The notes under the pieces were generated by a model, which had not been told where the DNA came from, made no database searches, and saw nothing but the letters and a program-made list of their open reading frames with translations. Shown in pieces: positions 34,271 through 42,864 of a stretch of DNA of 64,000 nucleotides (position 1 is its first letter; each line of letters starts with the position of its first letter). The stretch lies in assembly GCA_020848615.1 (NCBI GenBank), contig JADLHW010000036.1, forward strand, positions 44,232 through 108,231, given 5' to 3'. This DNA is from Thermoleophilia bacterium. GTDB lineage: Bacteria; Actinomycetota; Thermoleophilia; Miltoncostaeales; Miltoncostaeaceae. The position numbers were made by a program, and so were the translations under genes.

Positions 34271-34681
34271 ATGTCCCCGATCCCGCCCCGCGCCCGACGG
34301 CTGGCCGCCGGCATCGCGCTCACCGCCGTCCTGGCCGGGTTCGCCGGCTGCGGCGACGACGACTCCGGCACGGCCGACCGGGTGCGCAGCTCCGTCGAGC
34401 AAACCCTGCAGGAGGCCCGCAAGCGCCTCGACGGCCCGCTGGACACGGCCCGCGCGCGCATCGACAGGGAGATCGCCGACGCCAGGGCCGGCGGTATCGC
34501 GCAGGCCAGGAAACGCGCGGAGGCCGCGCTGCGGGACGCCCGCAGGCGGGCCGACGCCGCCATCGCGGACGCCCGGGAACGCGGCGAGTCCGACGCCAAC
34601 CTGAAGAAGCTGCGGACCGAGGCGAACCGGCGGCTCAGGGAGCTGCGGGCCCGCATCGACCGGGCCTTCCAGGGCGGGTAG
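34271..34681 (+). CDS. Small predicted lipoprotein with a long charged helix
   Basis: 136 residues. A basic start (MSPIPPRARR), a hydrophobic core LAAGIALTAVLAGFAGC and a Cys followed by GDDDSG look like a lipoprotein signal; the lipobox is only an approximate match (Phe-Ala-Gly-Cys). The rest is an Ala/Arg/Asp/Glu-rich helix with repeated DARARxD and ADARER units, probably coiled-coil. ATG 34271 follows TACGAT by 7 nt (leaderless), and the open frame upstream to 34058 is not coding. Function unknown. Confidence 0.7.
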   Translation: MSPIPPRARRLAAGIALTAVLAGFAGCGDDDSGTADRVRSSVEQTLQEARKRLDGPLDTARARIDREIADARAGGIAQARKRAEAALRDARRRADAAIADARERGESDANLKKLRTEANRRLRELRARIDRAFQGG

Positions 34682-34687
34682 CGACGC

Positions 34688-35431
34688 ATGGACCTCGGGC
34701 TCGCCGGCCGCGCCCACGTGCTCACCGGCGCGTCCCGGGGCCTGGGGCTGGCCACCGCCGAGGCCCTGGTCGCCGACGGCGCCCGGGTCGTCCTGAGCGG
34801 CCGGGACCCCGCGACCGCCGCCGCCGCCGCGGAGCGCCTGGGACCCCTCGCCCACGGCATCGCCGCGGACCTCGCGGACCCGGACACGCCGCACCGCCTC
34901 GTGCGGGCCTGCACGGCGCGCTGGGGCCGCATCGACGGGATGCTCATCAGCGTCGGCGGCCCGCCGGCCGGCGGGCTGTTCGCGACCGCCGAGGAGGACT
35001 GGCGCGCCGCCTTCGAGACCGTGTTCCTGGGCGCGCTGCGCGCCGTGCGGACCGTGTCGGAGGCCCTCGGCGACGGCGGCGCGATCGTCCTGGTGCTGTC
35101 CACCGGCGCGCGGGAGCCGATCGCCGGCCTGGCGATCTCGAACGGAATGCGCCCGGGGCTCGCGATGCTCGCCAAGGAGGCCGCCACGGAGCTGGGCCCC
35201 CGCGGCATCCGCGTGAACGCGCTCATGCCGGGGCGCATCGACACCGACCGCGTGCGGTCGCTGGATGCCGGCCCGGACGACCGCGCCCGCAAGGAGGCCG
35301 GGATCCCGCTGCGCCGGTACGGCCGCCCGGAGGAGTTCGGACGGGTCGCGGCGTTCCTGCTGTCGCCCGCCGCCTCCTACGTCACGGGGGCGCTGATCCC
35401 GGTGGAGGGCGGGGCGCTGCACGGCCCATAG
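34688..35431 (+). CDS. Atypical short-chain dehydrogenase/reductase lacking the YxxxK motif
   Basis: 247 residues. Cofactor motif VLTGASRGLGLATAEALVAD, RDPATAAAAAERL, a GGPPAGG segment instead of NNAG, and IRVNALMPGRIDTDRV are SDR features. At the catalytic position, where YxxxK is expected, the sequence is AISNGMRPGLAMLAKEAA: the Tyr is missing and a Lys appears only eleven residues later. Such variants form a subgroup of SDR proteins with uncertain activity. Its start is six bases after the lipoprotein stop, so the two are likely co-transcribed. Confidence 0.82.
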   Translation: MDLGLAGRAHVLTGASRGLGLATAEALVADGARVVLSGRDPATAAAAAERLGPLAHGIAADLADPDTPHRLVRACTARWGRIDGMLISVGGPPAGGLFATAEEDWRAAFETVFLGALRAVRTVSEALGDGGAIVLVLSTGAREPIAGLAISNGMRPGLAMLAKEAATELGPRGIRVNALMPGRIDTDRVRSLDAGPDDRARKEAGIPLRRYGRPEEFGRVAAFLLSPAASYVTGALIPVEGGALHGP

Positions 35432-35468
35432 GGGTGTGCCCCGGCCGCCGCCGGGGAACCGGAGGCGG

Positions 35469-36782
35469 ATGACCCTCCCCGCCGCGATCGTGCCGGGCTG
35501 GCATGGCGGGACGCTGGCCGCCGCCGGCATCGTCGCGGCCGGCGTCGCCCTGTTCGCCGCGATCCTCGCCCTCACCCACCAGCGGGAGCGCGCGTTCTCG
35601 GCGGCCGTGGTGTACCTGGCGCTGGGGGCGCTCGCCGCGCCCCTGCTGCGCACCCTCGGGGTCGATTGGTACAACCCCGTGGCCGACGCGCACGTCGGGG
35701 AGCGGCTCACGGAGTTCGCCCTCGTCGTGGCGCTGTTCGCCGCCGGCGTCCGCCTGGACAGTCCCCTGCGCGGACGCGCCTGGGCGGCCCCGGCGCTCCT
35801 GCTGCTGGTGGTGATGCCCGTGACCATCGGCGCGGTCGCGGCGTTCGGCCACTGGGTGATGGGTCTGTCGGCCGGGGCCGCGGTGGTGCTGGCCGCCGCC
35901 CTCGCACCCACCGACCCGGTGCTCGCCGGCGACCTGGGGGTGGGGCCGCCCGGGGAGGAACGGGAGGACGAGCCGAGCGTGGCGATCACCGCCGAGGCCG
36001 GCCTCAACGACGGCCTGGCGTTCCCGTTCGTGTTCCTCGGGCTGTTCCTCGTGTCCGGAGAGGACGGCTGGGTCGGCGAGTGGATCGCCGCGGACGTCGT
36101 GTGGGGCATCGCCGGCGGCATCGCGCTCGGCGGGACGCTGGGCTGGGGGCTGGGCTGGCTGTTCACGCGAATGCGCGACCGGGGCCTGGTGTCGGACGCC
36201 CTGGACGGCTGGGCGGCGATCGGCGCGGTGCTGGTGATCTACGGGCTCACCGACCTGGTGGGGGCGTACGGCTTCCTCGCCGCGTTCGCCGGGGGCATCG
36301 GGTTCCGGCGGTACGAGCGGGACCACGAGATCACCCGCGGGGCCCACGGGGGCGCCGCGACGGTGGAGATGGTGGGCGAGCTGGCGCTCATCCTGCTGCT
36401 GGGCAGTTCCCTCACCCTGTCCGGGCTCGCCGTGCCCGGCTGGTCGGGGTGGCTGCTGGTGCCGGTGCTGCTGCTGGTCGTGCGCCCGCTGGCGACGATG
36501 GCCGCCCTGCCCGGCCGGTGGGACCGGCGCGCGCGGCTGTGGATCGGCTGGTTCGGGGTGCGCGGCGTGGGCTCCCTGTACTACGCCAGCGCGGTGGCGG
36601 CGACCGGGGTCCTCGCACCCGGCGAGACACGGCTGGTCGTGTGGACGGTGATCGCGTGCGTGGTGACCTCGATCGTGGTGCACGGCGTCACCGGCGGGCC
36701 GCTCACCCGGCGGCTCATCGTGCGGCACGGCGCGGTGCGGGACGTCGCCGAGCCGTTGCGGAGACCCGCGGACCGGCGCTGA
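35469..36782 (+). CDS. Na+/H+ (cation/proton) antiporter, CPA1 family
   Basis: 437 residues with about twelve membrane helices. Family motifs: LAPTDPVLAGDLGVG with ion-binding Asp and EAGLNDGLAFPFVFLGLFLV with the second Asp, and FRRYERDHE in a loop. The C-terminus (VVHGVTGGPLTRRLIVRHGA) is the usual RCK-free ending. GGAGG lies just before ATG 35469; the open frame begins 33 bp earlier without support. It exchanges cytoplasmic Na+ or K+ for protons and contributes to pH and salt balance. Confidence 0.9.
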   Translation: MTLPAAIVPGWHGGTLAAAGIVAAGVALFAAILALTHQRERAFSAAVVYLALGALAAPLLRTLGVDWYNPVADAHVGERLTEFALVVALFAAGVRLDSPLRGRAWAAPALLLLVVMPVTIGAVAAFGHWVMGLSAGAAVVLAAALAPTDPVLAGDLGVGPPGEEREDEPSVAITAEAGLNDGLAFPFVFLGLFLVSGEDGWVGEWIAADVVWGIAGGIALGGTLGWGLGWLFTRMRDRGLVSDALDGWAAIGAVLVIYGLTDLVGAYGFLAAFAGGIGFRRYERDHEITRGAHGGAATVEMVGELALILLLGSSLTLSGLAVPGWSGWLLVPVLLLVVRPLATMAALPGRWDRRARLWIGWFGVRGVGSLYYASAVAATGVLAPGETRLVVWTVIACVVTSIVVHGVTGGPLTRRLIVRHGAVRDVAEPLRRPADRR

Positions 36783-36821
36783 ATCACACGACGTCCGGTG
36801 GCCGCCCGCCGAGAGGCACGC

Positions 36822-37046
36822 ATGGACCGGTCCGCATCCCCCGGCATCGTCCGGGCGCAGGTGGGTATGGAGGAGGGCGTGGACCCCCTTCACCGCGATG
36901 CCCGCGATGGCGGCGTGTGCCCCGCGGAGGCCATCGGCGGCTTCGGCCACCCGGACCTCACCGGTGTCCCGCTCGCCCTCGCCCCGGCGGGCGCGGCGGC
37001 CCAGGGATCCGGCGTGGAGCGGTTCGCGGTGCGCCTGGCGCGCTGA
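36822..37046 (+). CDS. Small hypothetical protein
   Basis: 74 residues, MDRSASPGIVRAQVGMEEGV... ending VERFAVRLAR, with GAGAGG about six bases before ATG 36822. GC at third codon positions is high, which supports coding, but I recognise no family. The 376-bp gap it sits in holds nothing else. A chance open frame cannot be excluded. Confidence 0.4.
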   Translation: MDRSASPGIVRAQVGMEEGVDPLHRDARDGGVCPAEAIGGFGHPDLTGVPLALAPAGAAAQGSGVERFAVRLAR

Positions 37047-37158
37047 CACCGGCGCCCCGGTGCAGTCCCTGAGACCGCATCGTGGTCACACGGATGACGA
37101 GCGCCCGCCGGCGGTGGGAGCATGACGGTGACGGCATCCGTGTGAAGGGAGGTGCACG

Positions 37159-37827
37159 ATGACCGATCGGCATCCGCTCCGCCTGGAGGCGCGCCTCGAC
37201 GCGCCCCTGTCACGGTGGATGTGGCTGGTGAAGTGGTTCCTCGCCCTGCCGCACGTCGTGATCCTCGCGTTCCTGTGGATCGGGTTCGTGTTCGCGACGC
37301 TCGCGGCGTTCGTGGTGCGGTTGTTCACCGGTCGCTACCCGCGCGGGCTGTTCGGATTCACCACGGGCGTGCTGCGCTGGAGCTGGCGCGTGCAGGCCTA
37401 CGCGTTCGGGCCGCTGTCGACCGACCGCTATCCGCCGTTCACCCTCGCCGACGTGCCGGACTACCCGGCGCGCCTGGAGATCGAGTACCCCGAGGGGCGG
37501 GGCCGCCGCGGCCTGCCGCTCATCGGCTGGTGGCTCGTCGGGATCCCGCAGTACATCATCGCCGCGCTCGTCGCGGGCGGCTGGGGGACCCACGTGAGCG
37601 TCGTGAGCATCCTGGTGCTGGTGGCGGTCGTGCTGCTGGCCGTGAACGGCACGTACCCGGCCGGCATCTTCGATCTGGTGATGGGCTTCAACCGGTGGGC
37701 GCTGCGCACGACGGTCTACGCGGCGTTCATGACCGACGTCTACCCGCCCTTCCGGCTCGATTCCGGAAGCGTCGAGCCGGTGGGCGACGGGCCCGCCCAA
37801 TCGCCGCCCGGGGCGGCACCCGCCTAG
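37159..37827 (+). CDS. DUF4389 membrane protein with an internal duplication
   Basis: 222 residues. Membrane helices VKWFLALPHVVILAFLWIGF and VSILVLVAVVLLAVNGTY. Two related blocks, TGRYPRGLFGFTTGVLRWSW followed by RVQAYAFGPLSTDRYPPFTL, and NGTYPAGIFDLVMGFNRWAL followed by RTTVYAAFMTDVYPPF, show an internal duplication typical of DUF4389. AAGGGAGG sits eight bases before ATG 37159. It is conserved in many actinobacteria; no function has been established. Confidence 0.82.
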   Translation: MTDRHPLRLEARLDAPLSRWMWLVKWFLALPHVVILAFLWIGFVFATLAAFVVRLFTGRYPRGLFGFTTGVLRWSWRVQAYAFGPLSTDRYPPFTLADVPDYPARLEIEYPEGRGRRGLPLIGWWLVGIPQYIIAALVAGGWGTHVSVVSILVLVAVVLLAVNGTYPAGIFDLVMGFNRWALRTTVYAAFMTDVYPPFRLDSGSVEPVGDGPAQSPPGAAPA

Positions 37828-37864
37828 GGTCGCCGGCGGCCGCCACGGCGGCGGGCCGCGGGAG

Positions 37865-37870
37865 TATTCT
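37865..37870 (+). promoter_or_regulatory. Candidate -10 element (TATTCT) upstream of the phosphate genes
   Basis: TATTCT at 37865-37870 is a good -10 box about 55 bp before the DUF47 start and just after the DUF4389 stop. A matching -35 is not obvious. Confidence 0.4.
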
Positions 37871-37925
37871 CGCCCCGCCGCCCCGTGGCGGCCGCACGTT
37901 CCCGACCCTGGCGGTGCTCCCCCCG

Positions 37926-38546
37926 ATGCGGTTCTCCCTGGGCTCGAAGGGGCCCAACTTCTACGACCTGTTCACGCGTCACGGCGAGAACGCCGTCGAG
38001 GCGGCGCGCATGGCGCGAACACGGTTCAGCGAGTGGCCCGACTCCGCCGTGCCCGGCGCGTCGCTGAAGGAACTGGAGCGCGTGGGCGACGGCATCACCC
38101 ACGACCTGGTGCAGCTGCTCAACACGCACTACGTCACGCCGTTCGACCGGGAGGACATCTACGAGCTCGCGACCCGTGGCGACGACATCGTCGACAACGT
38201 GTTCTACGCGTCGCAGCTCCTGGACCTGTACGCCGTGGACCGCATGAACCCGGCGGCGATCGAGCAGTGCCGGGTCCTGGTGGCCGCGTGCGAGGAGGTC
38301 GCCACGGCCCTCGCCGGCCTCAAGGGGCGGCGCACGTCCCAGGAGACCCTGCTGCGCATCAAGTCCCTCGAGGACGAGGGCGACACCATCCAGCGGGACG
38401 CGATCGCCGCGTTGTTCCACGAGCCCGGCGTGGACCCGTTGTTCGTCATCCGCTGGAAGGACATCCACGAGGCCCTGGAGCGGGCGATCGACGCGTGCGA
38501 GACCGTCGCGCATGTCATCGGCAACATCCTCGTCAAGGCCGCCTGA
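37926..38546 (+). CDS. DUF47 family protein, PhoU-like partner of a phosphate transporter
   Basis: 206 residues, nearly all helical. GPNFYDLFTRHGENAVEAAR, ELERVGDGITHDLVQLLNTH, VTPFDREDIYELATRGDDIV, RIKSLEDEGDTIQRDAIAAL and WKDIHEALERAIDACETVAH follow the DUF47/PhoU-like pattern with E/DxxxD metal sites. In Gram-positive bacteria this gene is regularly next to a PiT transporter and is thought to regulate it. The stop is four bases before the PiT start. Confidence 0.92.
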   Translation: MRFSLGSKGPNFYDLFTRHGENAVEAARMARTRFSEWPDSAVPGASLKELERVGDGITHDLVQLLNTHYVTPFDREDIYELATRGDDIVDNVFYASQLLDLYAVDRMNPAAIEQCRVLVAACEEVATALAGLKGRRTSQETLLRIKSLEDEGDTIQRDAIAALFHEPGVDPLFVIRWKDIHEALERAIDACETVAHVIGNILVKAA

Positions 38547-38550
38547 CCCC

Positions 38551-39651
38551 GTGTCCACCGACCTGCTGCTGGCCGCCGTCGTCGCGGCCGCGCTGTTCTT
38601 CGACTTCACCAACGGCTTCCACGACGCGGCGAACGCCATCGCGACGGGCATCTCCACCCGGGCCCTCCACCCCCGCGGCGCGGTGCTCATGGCCGCCGCC
38701 CTCAACTTCATCGGGGCCTTCGTGTCGCTGGAGGTCGCGGCGACCGTGGCGAAGGGCATCGTCGACCCGGGGGTCATCTCCCTCGACGTGGTCCTCGCCG
38801 GGCTCATCGGGGCGACCACGTGGAACCTCATCACCTGGTACCTCGGGCTGCCCTCCAGCTCCAGCCACGCGCTGATCGGCGGGATCGCGGGCGCCGCGAT
38901 CGCGGCCCACGGATTCGACGTGCTGCTGGGCGACGGGCTCGTCCACAAGGTGCTCATCCCGTCGCTGTCCGCGCCCGTCCTGGGCGCCGGCGTCGCGCTG
39001 CTGCTCATGGGGGTCTTCCTGCTGGTGATCCGCCGCATGTCCCCCTCGCCCGTGAACATGGTGTTCCGGCGGCTCCAGCTGCTGTCCGGCGGCTTCCTGG
39101 CCTTCACGCACGGCACCAACGACGCCCAGAAGACCATGGGCATCATCACCCTCGCCCTCATCGCCTCCGGACACGCCAGCGCCGACCACTTCGAGGTGCC
39201 GTTCTGGGTGATCCTGTCCGCCGCCACCGCCATGGCGATGGGCACGTACGCGGGCGGCTGGCGGATCATCCGGACGCTCGGCAGCCGCATCGCCAAGCTC
39301 CAGCCGCCGCAGGGATTCGCCGCCGAGGCGTCGTGCGGCTCGATCCTCTACCTCACCGGCCACCTCGGGTTCCCCGTGTCCACCACGCACTGCATCTCCG
39401 GCGCCGTGATGGGCGCCGGCGCGACGCGCGGCCTGCGGTCGGTGCGCTGGGGCGTCGCCGGCAACATCCTCATCGCCTGGATCATGACCATCCCGTGCGC
39501 CGCCATCGTGGGCGCGCTGATGTCCGGGATCACCGAGATCCCGGGCGGATCCGCCGTGGTCGCCATCCTCGGGGCGTGCGTGGCCGCCACCGCGTTCCTC
39601 GGCCGCACCCGCCTGGCCAAGCTGGAGGCCGCGGCGCACGCCGCCACATGA
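38551..39651 (+). CDS. Low-affinity inorganic phosphate transporter, PiT family
   Basis: 366 residues with about ten membrane helices. The duplicated signature is present: FFDFTNGFHDAANAIATGIS in the N-terminal half and FTHGTNDAQKTMGIITLALI in the C-terminal half. GLPSSSSHALIGG and GFPVSTTHCISGAVMGAGAT are also diagnostic. It takes up metal-phosphate complexes with protons or Na+. GTG 38551 is the start, four bases after the DUF47 stop. Confidence 0.94.
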   Translation: MSTDLLLAAVVAAALFFDFTNGFHDAANAIATGISTRALHPRGAVLMAAALNFIGAFVSLEVAATVAKGIVDPGVISLDVVLAGLIGATTWNLITWYLGLPSSSSHALIGGIAGAAIAAHGFDVLLGDGLVHKVLIPSLSAPVLGAGVALLLMGVFLLVIRRMSPSPVNMVFRRLQLLSGGFLAFTHGTNDAQKTMGIITLALIASGHASADHFEVPFWVILSAATAMAMGTYAGGWRIIRTLGSRIAKLQPPQGFAAEASCGSILYLTGHLGFPVSTTHCISGAVMGAGATRGLRSVRWGVAGNILIAWIMTIPCAAIVGALMSGITEIPGGSAVVAILGACVAATAFLGRTRLAKLEAAAHAAT

Positions 39652-40553
39652 CCCCCGCCGCCGAGCGCCCGCTCGCCGTGGTGCTGGGCACCGGGGCGAT
39701 GGGCCCGGAGATCGCCGCCGCCCTCGCGGACGCCGGCTGGCGGGTGCGGGTGGCGGGCCGCACGCCGTCCCGCGCGGCGGACGCCGCGGCACGGGCCGCC
39801 GCGTTCGCCCTGGGTGGCGACCCGGCACCGGCGGCGTGCCTGGCGGACGCCGAGGGCCTGGCGGGAGCGGCGCTCGTGGTGGAGACCATCGTGGAGGACC
39901 TGGCCGCCAAGCACGCCCTGCTGGCCGCCGTGGAGCCGCTGGTCGCACCGGACGCGGTGATCGTCACCAACACCTCCTCCCTGCGCATCGCGGACGTCGC
40001 CGCGCCGCTCGAGCACCCGGAGCGGTTCGCGGGACTGCACTTCCTGAAGCCCGCGCACCTCACCGGGGTCGTCGAGGTGGTGCCCGGACCCGCGACGGAC
40101 GCCGCCGTGACCGGCCGGCTGGAGCGGCTGGCCGGGGAGATGGGCAAGGCCGCGCTGGTGGTGCGCGCCGACGTGCCGGGGTTCATCTGGAACCGCATCC
40201 AGTTCGCCGTGCTGCGGGAGTGCCTGCACATGCTGGAGGCCGGGGTGGCGAGCGCGGAGGACATCGACGCGGCGGTCGCCGCCGGCCTGGCCCCGCGCTG
40301 GATGGCCGCAGGCCCACTGGCGACCGCGGACCTTGGCGGCCTGAGCACGTTCGCCGCCGTGTCACGCCAGCTGTTCCCGCACCTGGCGAACGGCGCGGAG
40401 GTGCCGGAGGCGCTCCTCCACCTGGCGGAGTCCGGCGGGGCGTTCGCATCGTGGACGCACGGGGAGGCCGCCCGGGACGTCGCCCGCATGCGCGCCGACG
40501 CCCTCGCGGAGGGCCGCAGGTTCGCCGAGCGGCGGCGGGAGCTCGGCGCATGA
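39648..40553 (+). CDS. 3-hydroxyacyl-CoA dehydrogenase-like protein
   Basis: 301 residues. Rossmann motif VLGTGAMGPEIAAALADAGW, the NTSSLRIADV region, a His in FAGLHFLKPAHLTGVVEVVP and the C-terminal helical domain with PGFIWNRIQFAVLRECLHML. These match the 3-hydroxyacyl-CoA dehydrogenase fold; the second domain also resembles L-gulonate dehydrogenases. ATG 39648 overlaps the PiT stop by 4 bp, which is unexpected for a lipid-type enzyme and groups it with the hydroxypyruvate isomerase-like gene next to it. Substrate unknown. Confidence 0.8.
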   Translation: MTPAAERPLAVVLGTGAMGPEIAAALADAGWRVRVAGRTPSRAADAAARAAAFALGGDPAPAACLADAEGLAGAALVVETIVEDLAAKHALLAAVEPLVAPDAVIVTNTSSLRIADVAAPLEHPERFAGLHFLKPAHLTGVVEVVPGPATDAAVTGRLERLAGEMGKAALVVRADVPGFIWNRIQFAVLRECLHMLEAGVASAEDIDAAVAAGLAPRWMAAGPLATADLGGLSTFAAVSRQLFPHLANGAEVPEALLHLAESGGAFASWTHGEAARDVARMRADALAEGRRFAERRRELGA

Positions 40554-41320
40554 CCGCGTGGTCCGCGCATCTGTCCACGCTGTTCACCGAGCTGCCGCCG
40601 CTGGAGCGCCCCGCCGCCGCCGCGGCCCGGGGGTTCACGCTGTGCGAGACGTGGTGGCCCCCGGCGCCGGATCCCATGGACTGGGCCCGGGCCGTGCGCC
40701 GCGCCGGGATGCGGGCCGCGGCGGTGAACGCCGACGGCGGGGACCTGCCGGCCGGCGAACGCGGGTACTGCAACGACCCGGACCGCACCGGCGAGGCGGT
40801 GGCCGCCGCCGTCGCCGCCGCCGGGGTGGCGGTGGCCGCCGGCGGTTCCGCCGTGAACCTCCTCGTGGGCCGCGTGCGCCCCGGGGAACCGCTCGGGGCG
40901 CGGCTGGACGTCGCGGCCCAGGCCGTGCGGGCCGCCGCGGACGCCGTGGCGGCCGTCGGCGGGCGGCTGGTGGTCGAGCACCTCAACGCCGTCGACGTGG
41001 ACGGGCCCCTGCTCCCCACCCCCGCCGCCGCCGCAGCCTTCGTGGACCGCGTCGCGCATCCCGCGGTGACCGTCCTGTTCGACGCCTACCACGCCGCCAT
41101 GGCGGGCCTGGATCCCGTGTTTGCGCTGGACGACGTGGCGGGCCGGATCGGCCACGTCCAGTTCGCCGACCACCCGGGCCGCGGCGCCCCGGGCACGGGC
41201 CGGCTGGACCTCGAGGCGATCACCCGCCGCCTGGGCGAGCTGGGCTACGACGGCCCCGTGGGCCTGGAGTTCCTGCCGGGCGGGCCCACCCCCGCCGCGC
41301 TCGCCGCGCTGCCGCGCTGA
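40550..41320 (+). CDS. Hydroxypyruvate isomerase-like sugar isomerase (TIM barrel)
   Basis: 256 residues. FTLCETWWPPAPDPMDWARA, CNDPDRTGEAVAAAVAAA, the metal ligand region VVEHLNAVDVDGP, VTVLFDAYHAAMAG, GRIGHVQFADHPGRGAPGTG and EFLPGGP are typical of the hydroxypyruvate isomerase/xylose isomerase-like barrel, with Glu, Asp, His and Glu ligands in order. ATG 40550 overlaps the previous stop by 4 bp. Together with the dehydrogenase it may serve a sugar-acid or glycerate pathway. Confidence 0.82.
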   Translation: MTAWSAHLSTLFTELPPLERPAAAAARGFTLCETWWPPAPDPMDWARAVRRAGMRAAAVNADGGDLPAGERGYCNDPDRTGEAVAAAVAAAGVAVAAGGSAVNLLVGRVRPGEPLGARLDVAAQAVRAAADAVAAVGGRLVVEHLNAVDVDGPLLPTPAAAAAFVDRVAHPAVTVLFDAYHAAMAGLDPVFALDDVAGRIGHVQFADHPGRGAPGTGRLDLEAITRRLGELGYDGPVGLEFLPGGPTPAALAALPR

Positions 41321-41373
41321 CCCATCCCGTCACCCCGCGACCGGCGGGCGGGCGACCCCCGCGCACCGGCCGG

Positions 41374-41379
41374 TAGGCT
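41374..41379 (+). promoter_or_regulatory. -10 element (TAGGCT) of a leaderless promoter
   Basis: TAGGCT is followed by 8 nt and the ATG at 41388. Confidence 0.5.
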
Positions 41380-41387
41380 CGCCAGCG

Positions 41388-42401
41388 ATGTCATTGATCC
41401 CCCGCCTCCTGGTGGCCGCGCTGTGCGCCGCCGCCGCCCTGCCCGCCGCCGCATCGGCACTCCTGCCCGCGGCCGCCCCGGGCCAGATGTTCTCCCCCCG
41501 CAGCTTCTGGAACACCGCCCTGAACCCCAACGCGCCGGTGAACCCGGACTCCGCCGCGATCGTCGCGGAGCTCATCCGCCAGAGGGACGACGCCGGCGGG
41601 CCGTGGCTGAACATCGAGAGCTACAGCGTCCCGATCTACCGGGTCGGCCCGAAGGTCAAGCGCGTGCGCGTGTACCCGCCCGCCGGCGTGTCCCAGCGGT
41701 CCGGCAGCACGTTCCGCTGGACCGCGCCGGTACCGGTGCCCGCCCGGGCGCGGCCCTCCGGCGGCGCCGACCTGCACGTGGTCATCTGGCAGCCGTCGAG
41801 CGACACCATGTGGGAGTTCTGGGGCTTCGCGCGCACCGGCGGCCGGTACACCGCCAAGGCCGGCGCCCGCATCGTGGGCGTGTCGCGGTCCGCGGGCATC
41901 ATCGAGGCGCCGTACGGGGCCACCGCGTCCGGGCTCCCCGCGGCGGGCGGGGTCATCACCGAGCGCGACATCCGCCGCGGCGTCATCGACCACGTCGTGG
42001 CGATCGCGATCCCGGCGCCCCTGAAGGAGCGCCTCACCCTGCCCGCCACCCGCACCGACGGATGGTCCGACAACCCGGCCGCGCCCATGGAGGGGCAGCG
42101 GTTCCGCCTGGACCCGGACCTCGACATCGGCTCGCTGCGCCTGCACCCGCTGGTGCGGATGATCGCCGAGGCGGCGCAGAGGTACGGCATCGTCGTGCGC
42201 GACCAGTCCGGGGCCGTGGTGTTCTACGGCGAGGATCCGCGCGGCCTGGGCCGCAACGCGTTCACCCGGATCCTGGGGGGCCGGGACCGCAAGGCCCTGC
42301 TGGGGACCTTCCCGTGGAACCGCCTGCAGGCACTGCCGACCCGCCCGTTCTGCTGCTGGCAGAACTGGAACTACCGGGCGCCCGCCGCGACCGCGCGGTG
42401 A
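41388..42401 (+). CDS. Secreted protein of unknown function
   Basis: 337 residues with signal peptide MSLIPRLLVAALCAAAALPA (cleavage near ASA). The mature part starts with AAPGQMFSPRSFWNTALNPN and contains VVIWQPSSDTMWEFWGFART, GGVITERDIRRGVIDHVVAI and the C-terminal PTRPFCCWQNWNYR with adjacent cysteines. Similar S-FWNT-L proteins occur as secreted paralogues in actinobacteria; no activity is known to me. Leaderless start; a GGGGCA/TGCCCC hairpin follows the stop. Confidence 0.7.
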   Translation: MSLIPRLLVAALCAAAALPAAASALLPAAAPGQMFSPRSFWNTALNPNAPVNPDSAAIVAELIRQRDDAGGPWLNIESYSVPIYRVGPKVKRVRVYPPAGVSQRSGSTFRWTAPVPVPARARPSGGADLHVVIWQPSSDTMWEFWGFARTGGRYTAKAGARIVGVSRSAGIIEAPYGATASGLPAAGGVITERDIRRGVIDHVVAIAIPAPLKERLTLPATRTDGWSDNPAAPMEGQRFRLDPDLDIGSLRLHPLVRMIAEAAQRYGIVVRDQSGAVVFYGEDPRGLGRNAFTRILGGRDRKALLGTFPWNRLQALPTRPFCCWQNWNYRAPAATAR

Positions 42402-42416
42402 GGGGCAGCGTGCCCC
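42402..42416 (+). terminator. Short hairpin after the secreted-protein gene
   Basis: GGGGCA-gcg-TGCCCC, perfect 6-bp stem directly after the stop codon; no U-tract. Confidence 0.5.
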
Positions 42417-42430
42417 CGCCCGCCCGCGGG

Positions 42431-42436
42431 TAAGGT
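42431..42436 (+). promoter_or_regulatory. Candidate -10 element (TAAGGT)
   Basis: TAAGGT lies about 57 bp before the start of the acidic-protein gene and would give a leader with an AAAAGG ribosome site. Confidence 0.4.
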
Positions 42437-42492
42437 GCGTCGCACGCCGGGCCCGCGGGCCCCGCGCCGAACCGGAAGCGGAAAAGGACGCC

Positions 42493-42804
42493 ATGCAGAC
42501 CGTCATGAAGATCGGGGCCGACTCGGTCCAGTACGCCGACCGCCTGTCGGAGCTCTTCGGCACCTTCGGGGTGGACGTCAACGACGACGACGCCCTCGAC
42601 CCGGTGGGGATCCTGCCGGCGTTCGTGCTGAGCGGTGCGTCCATCAGCACCGAGGCCCACACCCACGGCGACCACATGCACGTGACGAGCATCACCGTGC
42701 AGGTCCCGGACGAGCTGGAGGAGGCGTTCTACGCGACGCTGCCCCAGGTCCTGGTCGCCGAGGACGAGGATGACGAGGACGACGACGAGGACGACGCGGG
42801 CTGA
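42493..42804 (+). CDS. Small acidic protein with a His cluster
   Basis: 103 residues. The N-terminal half (MQTVMKIGADSVQYADRLSE) is followed by ISTEAHTHGDHMHVTSITVQ, a cluster of four His and one Asp that could bind metal, and by a tail of 18 residues almost all Asp/Glu (EDEDDEDDDEDD). AAAAGG precedes the ATG. I recognise no family; a metal-buffering or stress role would be speculation. Confidence 0.65.
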   Translation: MQTVMKIGADSVQYADRLSELFGTFGVDVNDDDALDPVGILPAFVLSGASISTEAHTHGDHMHVTSITVQVPDELEEAFYATLPQVLVAEDEDDEDDDEDDAG

Positions 42805-42815
42805 TCCCCCCGGGG

Positions 42816-42849
42816 GCGGCGGCCCGCGCCTCCACCGGCGGGCCGCCGC
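42816..42849 (+). terminator. Strong GC hairpin between the acidic protein and the membrane protein
   Basis: GCGGCGGCCCGC / GCGGGCCGCCGC, 12-bp perfect stem with a 10-nt loop, 12 bp after the stop codon. No U-tract. Confidence 0.55.
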
Positions 42850-42864
42850 TGCCGATGGGAGGAC

